DNA of 64,000 bases. It comes from Euphorbia lathyris. Lineage: Eukaryota; Streptophyta; Magnoliopsida; Malpighiales; Euphorbiaceae. Positions 42,499 to 54,095 of this stretch are shown one piece after another; position 1 is the first letter of the stretch, and every line of letters starts with the position of its first letter. Under the pieces are notes generated by a model. It was not told the origin of the DNA. It did no database searches and saw only the letters and a list, made by a program, of their open reading frames with translations. Where the stretch lies: positions 12,847,001 through 12,911,000 of the forward strand of contig NC_088913.1 in assembly GCF_963576675.1 (NCBI RefSeq). Direction: 5' to 3'. Position numbers and translations under genes: made by a program.

Positions 42499-45400
42499 TC
42501 ACGAATTACCACAGATTTTAAGCTTTTGGGTCTTTTGCGAGATGATAGGCAGCCTCTGGCTGATACTGCTTGGATCACTATATGCAGCAGAATCAGAAGG
42601 ATACCCTTTCTGCACCATAATAATGAAACATCAATTCATGAAGGCCCTAATAACAATATTTAGAAACCAAAACTGTCAACAATAACTCGTCACATCATTG
42701 GGCAAGTAAGACAGTGCAAGTAGATACATGTATCTAATTGAAGTGCCAAGTACCAAAATGAATCAGCAAGCAAAACCACTATATATTGTCAAAGGAACAT
42801 TGATAATGCAAAGAATGGGTAAATTACACCTAGGACCACTCGACTTTTCCCTTATTAACTTGATGGGGCACTCAACTTCAAAACCGGACATGAAAGTCAC
42901 TCAACTTTGCTTTTACTAGCATAAAAAAGTCCCTTATGAAAGTTAAGGACCTCAAAATGACCGTTAGACGACCTCAAAATGGAAAAGTCCAAGAACTAAA
43001 GTTGTTTAGAACCACACATTTCACATGGAACCCAGTTTGCAATTTTATAAAATACCATTTTCGGAGATTTCTCTCTAAACAACCGTTTTTTCTCTCCTAA
43101 CCAAACAACACCAAAATGACCTCAAAACCAAATAGTTCAAGAATTAAAGTTGCTTAAGAATATCATTTCCATCAGTTCTATAATGGAGAGTTACTTGCTA
43201 TTGGAGTGTTCAAAAGTTAAGGGACTTTTATGTTAGTAAATGGCAAAGTTGAGTGACTTTCATTTTTGAAGTTGAGTGGCCAGGGCAAAGTTGTCATGGG
43301 TGTAATTTACCCTGTAAAGAATGATGTTAGCCTATTTTCCAAAAAGTCTAAAGCCTATTTTCCAAAAGTCTACATACACACACACAGAAGACAAAAGGTA
43401 TCATGAAGATTATATTTGCCCATCTGTTCACAGTTCCACTATAGAACCACAAAGAGCCCTCAGCATGGAGTGCGTTCACATGTAGTAGCCATAACTCAAT
43501 AGGATAAGCATACCCAACATATTAAAATCCTAGGCAGTACAATGGAGATTCTGTTTTTTATTTCTTGAATTGAGTAACAACGTGAACGATGAATTATCAA
43601 TGATGCATCACTTGTTTTAAACAGCACAACATTTACATCCTAAGTTTCTTGGATCCGGGTAAAATTCACCCATGACCATTAAAGTTTGGGGTGTGTTTCA
43701 CAAAGGTCACTAAACTTCATTTTCTTTCAATTTGTCATGGAACCAATTGAACCATAAACTTAAGCTGATAGTTAAGTCCCAAGAATAGCTTTTATATTAA
43801 TCTCTAACACACCCCGGCTTGAAGCGTGTATAATACAGGCCCATCCAACCATGTGTTTGAAATTTCACCAACCAATGGGGTTGTCTGGATTCGAACCCAC
43901 GACCACTTGGTCAAGGAGGCTCTGATACCATGTCATGAAACCAATTGAACCAAAAGTTTAAGCTGGTAGTTAAGGCCCAAGAATAGCTTTATATTAATCT
44001 CTTAACACAATAAATCTTTGAACTTCACATTTGATTTCAATAATATCTTTTCCGCCAATTTATGTGCAAAATTTCACTGGAAAGTTGACATGGCATAGAA
44101 GATAATTGACTATATGTTGGACATGTCTGACTTTGATGGTTGACGTGGCAGAAAGGTGGCAACCACGTATGTGCCACTTGAAACATCCTAAGCCACAAAA
44201 AAGAAAATCACATCCTTGTCCGACATAATAATTGGCATATAGTCAACTGTCTTTTATCCACATCAACATTCCAATGAGTTTTTATTCATTAATTGGCCGG
44301 AATGACTGAAATTTAACCATTTTACTGAAATTTTCGGGACTAAGGCTTTGTTGTTGTTATTGAAAGAAAATGAAGTTCAATGATCTGTAACAGACCCCAA
44401 ACTTTAGTGTTGCACTTTGTGCAATTTACCCTTGGATTCAGCTGATCTTACACTAGAAATATGCGAGTCAAAGAAACAAACAATCTATTGTGGGTGACGA
44501 AGGCAAGAATAGTTCTAAAACTGTTAACACACTCCACCCACATATATATGGGCCGGCAAGAATCAAAGAATATATAGGCACACAATCCCACCATGTGCTG
44601 AAACTAGAAACAAACAATCTATTGTGGGTGACGAAGGCAAGAATAGTTCTAAAACTGTTAACACACTCCACCCACATATATATGGGCCGGCAAGAATCAA
44701 AGAATATATAGGCACACAATCCCACCATGTGCTGAAACTTTCATTATCATATGGTCAGGCAAGACTCAAACTATATACCTTGGAGCTTGGTAGCCTTTGC
44801 TATCACATTATAGAACCATTCTACCTAAAATTTCAAGCTTGTAGCTTGCCAAAATCTCTAGCTTCTCCACAATCTGTTTTTTTTTTCTTTCTTATTTCAC
44901 CCTTTTATTTCTTTCTCTTACCTTTTCCCCTCGAGAGACCCAGTTTGTATCAAATGTAGATATTGTACATACTAAGTGCAGACTACAAAAAGATGGTTCC
45001 ATGACCGAAAAAAAGTAATATATGTTTGACTCCAAAAAGAATAGAAAAGCAGCAGAGCATTTAGCAGACCTGGATGTATGAAAGGTAAAATGACTACTCA
45101 TCCATCAAATAGGCATAAATATGCATGCAGTGCAAGCACATGATTGTGAACATAATCATTTTAAAATTGTGGAGAGAGAAAGAGAGAGATTACAGCAGAA
45201 ATAGATTGAAATGTGGTTTCTCTCCAGCAGCTTTCTCGAAGAATGATAGGGTTACCACTATCACTGAAAACACAATGCATGCGAGTGTCCCTCAATCTCA
45301 TCAAGACTCCATCAACTCTAAGCTGTGACCATAACCAGAAAAGAGAACAAAAAGAAGATAATACAATTAAAGGTATTTGCAGATGAAAATTGATGAAATC

Positions 45401-48400
45401 AGTCAAACAAGGGAAAAAGTGAATGATGTCATTCTAAGTGCCCTGTTGACTACATTCCTTTTCTAAAGGTGGCAAGAAATTGGCTATATCTTAGTAAAAG
45501 ATATTAATATTTTAGCACCCAAAGCAGGTGAACGTGAATCATTCTTCCATGTACCAACATGAGAGGTGAATAGAGGGACAGATAGAGAATTTTGCATCAT
45601 TAGTTGTATTATATAGAAATGGATTTACACTTCCAGGATCAGATCAAAATACTCACCCAGAAACGCAAGAGAAGAAACCAACAACTTGGCATGACTCTCT
45701 GCAAAACCAGAATGTTAAGTCTTCATTCTAAGGAAGCTCCACTTTTAATTTTTTCAAGTAAAGTGCATCTAGAAAACAACCATTTTATAGGTACTTACCA
45801 CTTTCACAGTTAAAAGGGACACTCCATTATCAGCTAACTCATCTTCATACAAGACTACCTGCATTTTAAAACAGACTATTATCATTATGGCAGGCAAACA
45901 ACCAATAACAAAATATATATGTGGAACTTTGCTATGTCCGATTTTAGTATAATACGATTTGACTACCTCATCATAGAAAAGAATGGGCTCTTTTGATGCC
46001 AGCGCTACCACGTCAATTTGCTCCTTGCAATCCTCCCAACAAAGTGAGCTTGTTTCTGAGATTTCACTGCTTCCATTCTGATTACAACACCAAGGATAGC
46101 ACCATCACTAGCTAAGTTGATAAAGGTAACACTATTGAAAATTTCAGATCCCAAACTCTAAATTTAACCACTTCTCCTTGCTCCATAGATAAAGAAACAT
46201 CACATCAAAAATACAAACTTTGAAAAATTCTAGCTGTTGCACCAAACGATGATGATGCAATGCAAGCAAAAAAGATAGTGGCAGCTAGACTGACAGAAAG
46301 ACAGAAAGAAAGCAAAGGCACCTTAAAACAATGACAAGGATGAATCTTTTGTGAATTTTAAAAAAGAAGTTAAAAGGAAAAAGATATAGCAAACTTCTGA
46401 AGAATGGAGAGGACAATATTCCCCATATACTAAGTCCTCAGAAGCAGGGGCTTCAAAAACTAGCATTTTTCTGCTTCATGGATCTGTTTTTCATATAGAT
46501 TAAGAAAAATACATACCTTCTCCAGCTCAATGGTTTCACTTCCACGATAAGGTGTTGTGAATGTATAGTCATAATCTAGTATCACCTGCTCAGATGGTTT
46601 GCTGCAAATTCACAGCAGTTGCTATGTGAGGCAAGAGATATATCTTTTCAGTCTGTAAATTCTGCTATATCAATTAAAGAAAAAAGGAAAGAGTAAAAAA
46701 AAGAGAATGAAAGACATTCAGAGGAAAAAAAAGAATTGCAAAGGCTCAAGTTGCACATGTGAAATGATGCACCCATTTATTACAATTATCTTATGTCCGA
46801 CAGCATAAATTTAAATGCCAGCCATTGAAATGATGCAGCAAGTTCTTACAATCCCACCATCAGACCATGAAAAGACAAGAGGAAAAAGTGATTAAAGCAA
46901 GGTCCAGATCATTCTGTCAATGGCATATAACAGTTTCACTTACCAATGAGCTCACATTGAAGAGCGAGTTGCTCCCAACCTTGATTATTATTAACATATG
47001 TAAATGACTCATCAATTTATCAAGAACTTGACGTGTAACAGCTGGGAATTCAGAGCTGCTTATATCACAATTATTATGTTGGCTTGGCTTAAGCCCTACA
47101 AGTTGATATTACTACTGCCTTAGAATTTGGTATGACTCAAAGGTAAAACAATGGTTAAATAAATTGGGAATTCAAGGCTTTAACAAGTTTAAAATCAAAT
47201 CAGAAGTCTTGTTCAGAGACTGTAGATGCAATCACATTTTACAAAGAAAAAGACAACAGAAGCCACTGCTACAGAAAGGTCCAACTGAATAAGTAATATT
47301 TGATGACATTATTTTCCACCTCTTTCTCTACGAGTTACTTAAGCTCTTGGCAATCATATTCACATCTCATATGTAGGAAAATAACCAACAATATATAATT
47401 TAACAGTAAAGACTTGTGTTGCAATGCTGAATGTTTTTATGAACTGTAACAGCTTTCTCTCTTTCCTTCTCCTCCACATCCACTCACCTCATTTGTTTTA
47501 TTCATTTATTTTCAACATGTAACTAAAACAGTCCCAGCAGTGGAGCACACATGCCTATGGACAAAAACCCAAGATATTGCACAAATAAAAGTCAAAAGTA
47601 CTCAGGCAGAGAAGAATGCACAACATGATAATGGTAGAGCTTCGATCTGCATCTTTTGTTCGATTGAGGACAGAATGTTGTTCCTGCTTTCTACTAGCTA
47701 CTACAAAGGTACTTCCACAAAAGTCACTTCAAATGCTATACAATTTGATTGGTGGGTTATAGTAAACTAATTATCAGTAGTTTTAGTAGCTTTTTCTATT
47801 TGATGCTACTACCTCCAAGTAATAACCACCTTTTCCCTGAATGAATTTTCTTTTCCCACCAGACAAAGAAATAATTACAGTGATAGACTACAGTATGAAG
47901 TCAATTTATGAACACAGGACTGTATAAAGGATAAGAGAGAGCCCTAAATTACCTTCTGAATTTCCATTGAGCTGCAGCAGGAACTTCAACTGGTGGCAAG
48001 GCTTCCTGCTTCCAGCCCGTAAGAGCATCAAATGCATTAAAATGAATTTTGGTGCCACTTTTTATGTGTTTAAGAACTAAAGAACTGTCCCCAAAAACCA
48101 TCTCCGGCAAGTGAGATGTCTGAAGATTTTGCTCCCACCTGAAAACATAATTGCAGAATTCTGAAATGAGTTTCTCACGTTTGATCATGGAAAACTTAAT
48201 TATCACTACTCATTATCAGTTAGTGATCTTCTAAACTTCAAGTTATATATGGAATTGGAAATGCAACTTGATTTCAGACCAATAACCTAACATCGTAGAC
48301 CTCACCTTACTTCGGAAAAACATACACAAAATTTCGCAAGAATTGATATGAGAAAATCAAGTTAAGTCCGTAATTTCAGTATCCTTGACCAAATAACACG

Positions 48401-48657
48401 TCAACATCCACTAAATTTACATCAACTACACTATAAACAAGCCAAACTTTCTAAAGCTACTGCAACGTTTGATAACTTCTGCCTACAATCAAATAGAGAA
48501 GCAAATAGAGAGATTACTCTTGAAGAGTGGAAGACTTAAGAATGGTGCCCTTGTGAGAAGCGATTTCCCAGCCATGGATACGCAGTCCATGGCGATCGTC
48601 GTTCAGTAGCTCGGCGCCGGCGGCCTTGAGGTCATTCTCATCTACTTCCAGTGCCAT
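42499..48657 (-). CDS. TIP41L: TIP41-like protein, eight exons
   Basis: Minus-strand exons: 48657-48518, 48138-47953, 46601-46517, 46077-45967, 45858-45799, 45698-45657, 45322-45194 and 42609-42499. All introns are GT-AG, the phases agree throughout, and the sum is 864 nt (287 residues plus stop), the usual plant length. Family blocks are MALEVDENDLKAAGAELLND (start), HGWEIASHKGTIL, TSHLPEMVFGDSSLVLKH, IHFNAFDALTGWKQEALPP, LDYDYTFTTPYRGSE, KEPILFYDEVVLYEDELADN, WFLLLRFWLRVDGVLMRLRD, ILRESCWRETTFQSIS and SQRLPIISQKTQKLKI. TIP41 proteins bind TAP42/TAP46 or PP2A-type phosphatase catalytic subunits and act in TOR signalling in the cytosol and nucleus; that role is family knowledge. The last intron (42610-45193) is 2.6 kb and holds two MITEs, a TRIM and a 134-bp tandem duplication. 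A decayed partial copy lies at 61.35-61.67 kb. Confidence 0.95.
42817..43312. repeat. MULE-type MITE in the last intron of the TIP41-like gene
   Basis: Terminal inverted repeats GGGTAAATTACACC and GGTGTAATTTACCC are exact. Flanks TGCAAAGAAT (42807-42816) and TGTAAAGAAT (43313-43322) form a 10-bp duplication with one change. The core words match 12491-13024 and 20473-21244. Confidence 0.85.
43657..44430. repeat. MULE-type MITE interrupted by a TRIM, in the last TIP41 intron
   Basis: The ends 'gggtaaaattcaccc' and 'gtgcaatttacc' are inverted, and 'aaagtttggggtgtg' pairs with 'cagaccccaaacttt'. Flanks CTTGGATCC (43648-43656) and CTTGGATTC (44431-44439) form a 9-bp duplication with one change. 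The TRIM sits at 43733-44007. Confidence 0.8.
43733..44007 (-). mobile_element. TRIM: miniature LTR element with 77-bp LTRs
   Basis: Two direct 77-bp repeats (43733-43809 and 43931-44007), each TGTCAT...TAACA on the plus strand. Read on the minus strand, the first LTR (44007-43931) is followed at once by TGGTATCAGAGCC, the tRNA-iMet primer site, and the second is preceded by a G-rich tract (CCGGGGTG) as polypurine tract. The 121-bp interior has no ORF but carries tRNA-like words, including GGTTCGAATCC. Flanks CAATT and CAATA agree at four of five positions. Confidence 0.85.
44473..44738 (+). repeat. 134-bp tandem duplication in the last TIP41 intron
   Basis: 44473-44606 and 44607-44738 are essentially identical (units start 'gaaacaaacaatctattgtg' and end 'ccatgtgctgaaact'). 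The near-perfect identity points to a recent event. Confidence 0.95.
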
Positions 48658-48744
48658 CGTCGTCAGCTTTTCTGTTCTGAAATTACCGATTAGCCCGGTT
48701 CCCGGTTTTTTATATTCTTTTGTCTCTACCTTTTTCTTCGGGTT

Positions 48745-48775
48745 TCCGATATTTATATTTTTATATATATGAAAA
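48745..48775 (-). promoter_or_regulatory. Candidate TATA region of the TIP41-like gene
   Basis: On the minus strand 'catatatataaaaatataaa' lies about 100 bp upstream of the ATG, followed by a leader with no upstream ATG that I could see. Assignment is by motif and distance only. Confidence 0.4.
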
Positions 48776-49204
48776 GCTTTCGTTTCTTTTACGATTTCTT
48801 ACTTTTTATTGTTTGGTAAATAAAAAAAAATATATATATATATAAAAGTAAGAGAGAATTATTTTTATTTCATAAAGGACAGGTTATTTTTTAAGGATAG
48901 AAAAATGTTTTTATTTTCTATTGTCGGGATTAATCAATAATTAATTTAAATAAATAAATTTATGGATAATCTTCTAAAGCTCGAAATTTGTTTATGTTGG
49001 TTCCAATGGAAAAACAAATCTTAATTGTGTATTAAGATCACGAATTACTTGATTCAAAAAAAAATCATGAATTAACTACACTGAAACATATTAGGAGGAG
49101 AGACAATGATCCACGAATTAAAAATATGAAATCGAAATTGAGAGGGAGAGGGAGAGGCAACGACAACGAGAGAAGAGGGGGATTGAGCTTGCTAATTCAC
49201 TTTA
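48776..49204. other. Upstream of TIP41; AT-rich, no gene
   Basis: Contains a (TA)n run at about 48830-48844 and a GA-rich stretch at 49136-49185. No other feature was seen. Confidence 0.5.
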
Positions 49205-49900
49205 ATTAGGTCTCATATCTCCAATAAGCTGGATTTTATTTTGGTTAAGGCGAAATTAATTACCAAGGCGTTTCATATAGAACAGAGGTACTGTGATCGA
49301 CCTATTAGAGAGGTGTTGGTTAGGTGGGATCCCCCGAATGCAGGATGGGTTAAATTTAATAATGATGGTGCAAGCAAGGGGAACTCGTGCTCGCTTCAGC
49401 TGGAGGGATCCTACGTGATGAGTATGGTCAGTGGTTAGAAGGTGTGGCGGTGAATCTTGGTTTTTGCACTGCAGTACTGGCAGAACTATAGGGTTTGTAT
49501 TTTGGCCTCAAGTACGCATGAGTTAGGCATTACCGCAAGGTAGTATTCGAAATGGACTCTTTGGTAGTAATTCAACTTATTAGTCATGAGGTGGTTCAAC
49601 GTCATCGTTTTTCTTGGCTTATTATGGCATGTCGTGATTTATATGACAGAGATTAGGAGGTGCGGCTCGTTCATATCCTACGGGAAGGGAACGGGGCAGC
49701 TGATTGGATGGCAAACTACGCAGGGAGTTTGAGTTTAGGTCTTCATGAGTGTGATGCGCATTCTGCAGGCATCTAGGACATTCTTTTTTCTGATTTTTGT
49801 GGTCTGGGCTTCCCAGAATGACCCGTCTTTAAGGGTCAATCTGTTTTTGGTGTTTCCTCGGACTTATTTTGTACTTCTCTTAATTGCAACATCAATTATA
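49205..49900 (+). mobile_element. LINE RNase H and 3' end, decayed
   Basis: Plus-strand frames in succession give VRWDPPNAGWVKFNNDGASK (first strand), ILRDEYGQWLEG-like, LAEL..., KVVFEMDSLVVIQLISHEVV and VHILREGNGAADWMANYAGS, the RNase H order of plant LINEs. At least three frameshifts or stops. It ends around 'gcttcccagaatgacccg' and a short AT tail. Confidence 0.75.
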
Positions 49901-49904
49901 TTTA

Positions 49905-50110
49905 ATTCTTTAACTTTCTAGTTTTAAGACCATTTAAATCGTTTTAGTTAGAAATGAGGAAATGGTTGTTTTCGAAAATCGTGAGTTGGAAAATTGAAGA
50001 CGTGGTTCAATATGAAATGTGGTTTTAAACAACTTTAATTCCAAGACTTTTTCACTTTAAGATCGTTCACTTTCATATGAGACTTTTATGTTAGCAAATG
50101 GCAACATTGA
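49905..50110. repeat. Decayed half of a MULE-type MITE
   Basis: It holds 'aacaactttaattccaag', 'gagacttttatgttagcaaa' and 'aaaatcgtgagttgg', words of the 12491/20473/42817 family. Only one arm can be traced. Confidence 0.5.
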
Positions 50111-50269
50111 GTGTAGTGTGGGCTCTAGAGGAATCTGGTCTAGACGTTCGCCTAAGGCCTCCTAATTAGGAGAGCCTCCAATCCCAAAACTTATTCAATT
50201 ATAATACTATTGAGATTTCAATTGTTAAAAGAATATGATTAGAGCAGTACCAGAATAAATTGTAAAAAC

Positions 50270-51004
50270 ATTTTTGATGCACCTCTGGAGTTTATGGCAG
50301 GCTAGAAATACCCGTCTTTGGCAGTATGAGATTCGCACAACAGATCAAATAGTGGCTCAAGCTTGCACAGTACTTAATGATTGGTCAGAAGCAAATGCCT
50401 TGAGGAATCAGACTGGTACGGGAGAACAGCGGATCGGGAATACAGTAGCAGGAAATATTTCATCTGCCGGTTGCACGGCTTGGCACCCGCCATCGGAAGG
50501 ATTTCTCTCGTGTTGTGTTGATGTCGCATGCTTTAACGCTGATGGTCGTGCAGGGATGGGAGTAGCAGTACGAGATGCAAATGGGCAGTTTGTAATGGGG
50601 AGATGTGCGGGTTTGTTATGTTGTCCGACAACACGAGAATGTGAGGCCGAAGCTCTATTACATGTTCTGCAATGGCTAAAAGCTGATGGAATAAGGAATG
50701 TGGTTTTCAAATATGATGCTAAACAAGTGATTGACGCAATAAATTCTAGTTATGTTGATGATTCTGAATTTGGGGATAGAATTATTCAAATACGATCGAT
50801 TCTAACATCAAATGACTCTTACCCAGTCAAATGGATACGACGGCAAGCGAATGGGATGATACATGTGTTGGCACAGTTTTCTCGTTTATCCACTTGCCCT
50901 TCTTTTTTTTTAATTTATTACCGAGTTATGTTTCTAATTCATTATTACAATTTTGTCATGATTTGGCTCATTAATTCATTGTTTTTTTTTTTCAAAAAAA
51001 AAAA
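50270..51004 (+). mobile_element. LINE RNase H fragment with 3' tail
   Basis: A 250-codon frame from 50274. HLWSLWQARNTRLWQ is the linker after zf-RVT. RNase H starts at CCVDVACFNADGRAGMGVAV, with ECEAEALLHVLQWLKADGI (Glu), VVFKYDAKQVIDAI (Asp) and VKWIRRQANGMIHVLAQFS. The last 40 codons are 3' UTR. The tail ends in an A-run at 50993-51004. The GADRNANEMAHxLA-like motif is altered but recognisable. It is a 5'-truncated copy, and its A-rich tail lies next to the MULE insertion site. Confidence 0.8.
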
Positions 51005-51025
51005 TATACTTATAAATAATTATTA

Positions 51026-51362
51026 GGGAAAAGTATAAAAATAAACCTTGTGGTTAGACCTATTTTCGAACAACACCCATGTGGTTTAAAAGTTTGCAAA
51101 GTGGTATCATGTACTTCATTCCGTTAGCAAACACATACCAAATTGACTAACGGTGTTAAAAGTCAAAGGGAAAAGAGTTAATTTGGTCCTTATATTTATT
51201 TATTTTTATAAATTGACCTCCTTATTATCTAATTATCACAAACAAACTCAAAAATAAAAAATCAAAATCAAATGTACCATCTTCTTCATCTCTCTTTAAT
51301 TTCTTTTTTTTTTTATTCTTTCTCTCTCCTCTCTCATAATTTCTCTCTCTAAAATAAAGCTA
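51026..51362 (+). repeat. MULE left terminal inverted repeat
   Basis: It begins GGGAAAAGTATAAAAATAAA and runs to 'tctctctaaaataaagct'. Matched by the complement of 54096-54413. Confidence 0.9.
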
Positions 51363-51401
51363 CCACCATCACACATATATATATATTTATATATGTTGGT
51401 G

Positions 51402-53292
51402 AGATCCAGCGTGACAATGGCTTAAGTTGTGACAAGAAGCTTATTGTGTGACATAACAAAACTACGTAGTTTTGATGATAATTAAAAAGGGCAAGGTGGC
51501 AAATTGGTAAATAAAATGAAAGAGATGATAGAGAAATTTTTTTTATTTCTTTTCTTTAAAATACATTTTTCCGACATCTCTAACATCGTTTTTCGAAAAA
51601 TTTTATACTATTAGACTCGTCTAAATTATACGGTCATTTTAAGATCCCTGAAGCTCAACTAAAAAAATTTCCGGTGAACGGAATCTGAGTGGGCGTTTTC
51701 CGGCGAGAAAAAAAGTGCCCAGAAAATTCTCAAAAAATTCCAGAAAATGTAAAACATTATTCTAAGAAACTTTAATTCTTGGGTCAAAATAGGATTTCTT
51801 ACGGTTTAGTCCCAATAAAACTTTTTCCTTAATTTTATCCATTTTACATGCTTCAACAATTTGTTGGGACTATACCGTAAGAAATCCCGTTTCGACCCAA
51901 GAATTAAAGTTTCTTAGAATAATGTTTTACATTTTTTGAAATTTTTTGAGAATTTTCTGGGCACTTTGTTTCTCGCCAGAAAACGCCCACCCGGATTCCG
52001 GTCACCGGAATTTTTTTACTTGAGCTTCAAGGATCTTAAAATGACCGTCTAATTTAGACGAGTCTAATAGTATAAAAATTTTCGAAAAACAAGGTTAGAA
52101 ATATCGGAAAAATGTATTTTAAAGAAAAGAAATAAAACATTTTTCTGTTGGAACAATGCAAGTATTATATTGGAACAAATAGTACACTGATTTGGAACAA
52201 ATGGTACACTGATTTGGAACAATGTAAGTAGGATAAAAAAACGTGCCCAGAAAATTATCAAAAAATTCGAAAACATGTAAAACATCATTTTAAGAAACTT
52301 TGATTCTTGGCTCAAAGCGAAATTCTTTACAGTTTTGACCCAATAAATTGTTGAAGCATGTAAAATGGAAAAAATTAAGGAACAAGTTTTATTGGGACTA
52401 AACCGTAAGAAATTATGCTTCGACCCAAGAATTAAAGTTTCTTAGAATAATGTTTTACATTTTTTGAAATTTTTTTAGAATTTTCTAAGCAATTTTTGTT
52501 TCTTGCCAGAAAAAGCTCACTCGGATTCCGTTCACCGGAATTTTTTTTACTTGAGCTTCAGGGATCTTAAAATGACTGTCTAATTTAGACGAGTCTAATA
52601 GTATATAATTTTTCGAAAAACGAGGTTAGAAATGTTAGAAAAATGTATTTTAAAGAAAAGAAATAAAACAATTTTCTGTTGGAACAATATGAGTATTATG
52701 TTGGAACAAATGTACATTGATTTTGAACAACGTAAGTAGGATAAAAAATGTGTCCAAAAAATTATAAAAAAATTCCAAAACATGTAAAACATTATTTTAA
52801 GAAACTTTAATTCTTGGCTCAAAGCGAGATTTCTTACAGTTTTTACCCAACAAATTGTTGAAGCATGTAAAATAGATAAAATTAAGGAAAAAGTTTTATT
52901 GAAACTAAACCGTAAGAAATCTCGTTTCGACCCAAGAATTAAAGTTTCTTAGAATAATATTTTACATGTTCTGGAATTTTTTGAGAATTTTATGGACACT
53001 TTTTTTCTTGCCAGAAAACGCCCACCCGGATTCCGTTCACCGGATTTTTTTTTTCTTGAGCTTCATGGATCTTAAAATGACCGTTTAATTAAGACGAGTC
53101 CAACGGTATAAATTTTTTTGAAAAACAAGGTTGGAAAAGTCGGGAAAATGCATTTTAAAGAAAAAAAATAAAACAATTTTTTCTTTCCTTTTATTTACAA
53201 ATTTGCCACCTCCTTTTGGTTAATTATAAAATTGATCATTGTCACACAATAAGGCTTGTCACACCATAAAAGATGTGTCACACCTGATCTCT
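51402..53292. repeat. Nested palindromic repeat array with its own inverted ends
   Basis: The ends are inverted ('gagatccagcgtgaca' and 'gtgacaagaagcttattg' left; their complements near 53252-53292 right). Inside lies one inverted unit (about 51541-51830) and three direct units (about 51855-52140, 52395-52680, 52905-53190), with spacing of about 510-530 bp between the direct units. Shorter inverted pieces (about 52245-52345 and 52745-52860) lie between them. Units share 'gaattaaagtttcttagaat', 'cggattccg' and 'agacgagtctaatagtat'. No ORF. The first pair alone could fold into a hairpin of nearly 300 bp. Confidence 0.75.
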
Positions 53293-53320
53293 CTATATAT
53301 ATATATATATATATATGATC

Positions 53321-53908
53321 AAGTTGTGATTGATAAGCATGGCCATGGAATTAAGAATTTCCCAACGAATACCAGAATAGCCCTGCATAAGTGTATTGGT
53401 TCTCACCAGCATAGCAGCTTTGGAATATCTAGTGGGAAGAAACTCTTTTCCGATGATACCAGCATTGAGGAAACGAATAAGCTCAGCCTGAAAGTCAGCA
53501 GTTTTATGAGTTCGCCGATGAGATGTAGCACCAAAACCAGTGGTAACACCGTAAGTAAGTATCGGTTCCTCTAGAAATGTTGAGAGAAACCAAATCAGTG
53601 CTCTTTGCAACACGATCACGAGCAGTAGCTTGGTCGAGATGAAGCTTGACTTGACTCCTCCGAGAAATGGCAGTGACCTGGGCAACAGTGAGATTGGTGC
53701 CATTGATTTGAACAGTTTGAGAATGATCAAATTTTGAAATCATTCTAAAAACCTCATCAAAATGAGCACATTGCATAGGTTCAGCAGCCTTCTTCCAGCT
53801 GTTACCTGGGTTTGAAAGAAAAGAATGATAAAGTTTTTTGGTTTGGGTGGAGTGATTGAAGACAGTGGAAACAGTATCAGTAAGTGTTGCCATTGAAATT
53901 AAGGGCAT
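53321..53908 (-). pseudogene. Phenylalanine ammonia-lyase (PAL) 5' fragment captured by the MULE
   Basis: Two minus-strand frames form one PAL N-terminal part. The first (ATG at 53893) has [39 protein letters not shown] and [10 protein letters not shown]. After a frameshift it continues with [51 protein letters not shown] and [15 protein letters not shown], then ends at a (TA)n run. The frameshift at about 53551-53560 is a 4-bp tandem duplication (GTAAGTAAGT on the plus strand). The catalytic Tyr loop (YGVTTGFG) is present, but the Ala-Ser-Gly triad that forms the MIO cofactor lies further downstream in PAL and was not captured, so no enzyme can result. PAL converts phenylalanine to cinnamate at the entry to phenylpropanoids. 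The copy reads straight through SGIR-WEIL, where plant PAL genes normally have an intron. Confidence 0.9.
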
Positions 53909-53956
53909 AAATGAAATGAAAGAAGGGTGGTGAGGAGACGAGTGGGAAGAAGAGTG

Positions 53957-53964
53957 TATTTATA
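53957..53964 (-). promoter_or_regulatory. TATA box of the captured PAL fragment
   Basis: TATAAATA on the minus strand, 64 bp before the ATG at 53893, with a pyrimidine-rich leader between. Position and context are those of a normal PAL core promoter, so promoter DNA was captured with the coding part. Confidence 0.65.
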
Positions 53965-54095
53965 TAATAGGGAGAGGAAGGGTCCGAGTAGAAATTAAGG
54001 GATGTGTGGTGAATTAATATGCAAAGAAAGACATGTATATATATATATATATATATGATCAAAATTTATATATAGAAATTTGAAAGTCTTAATGG

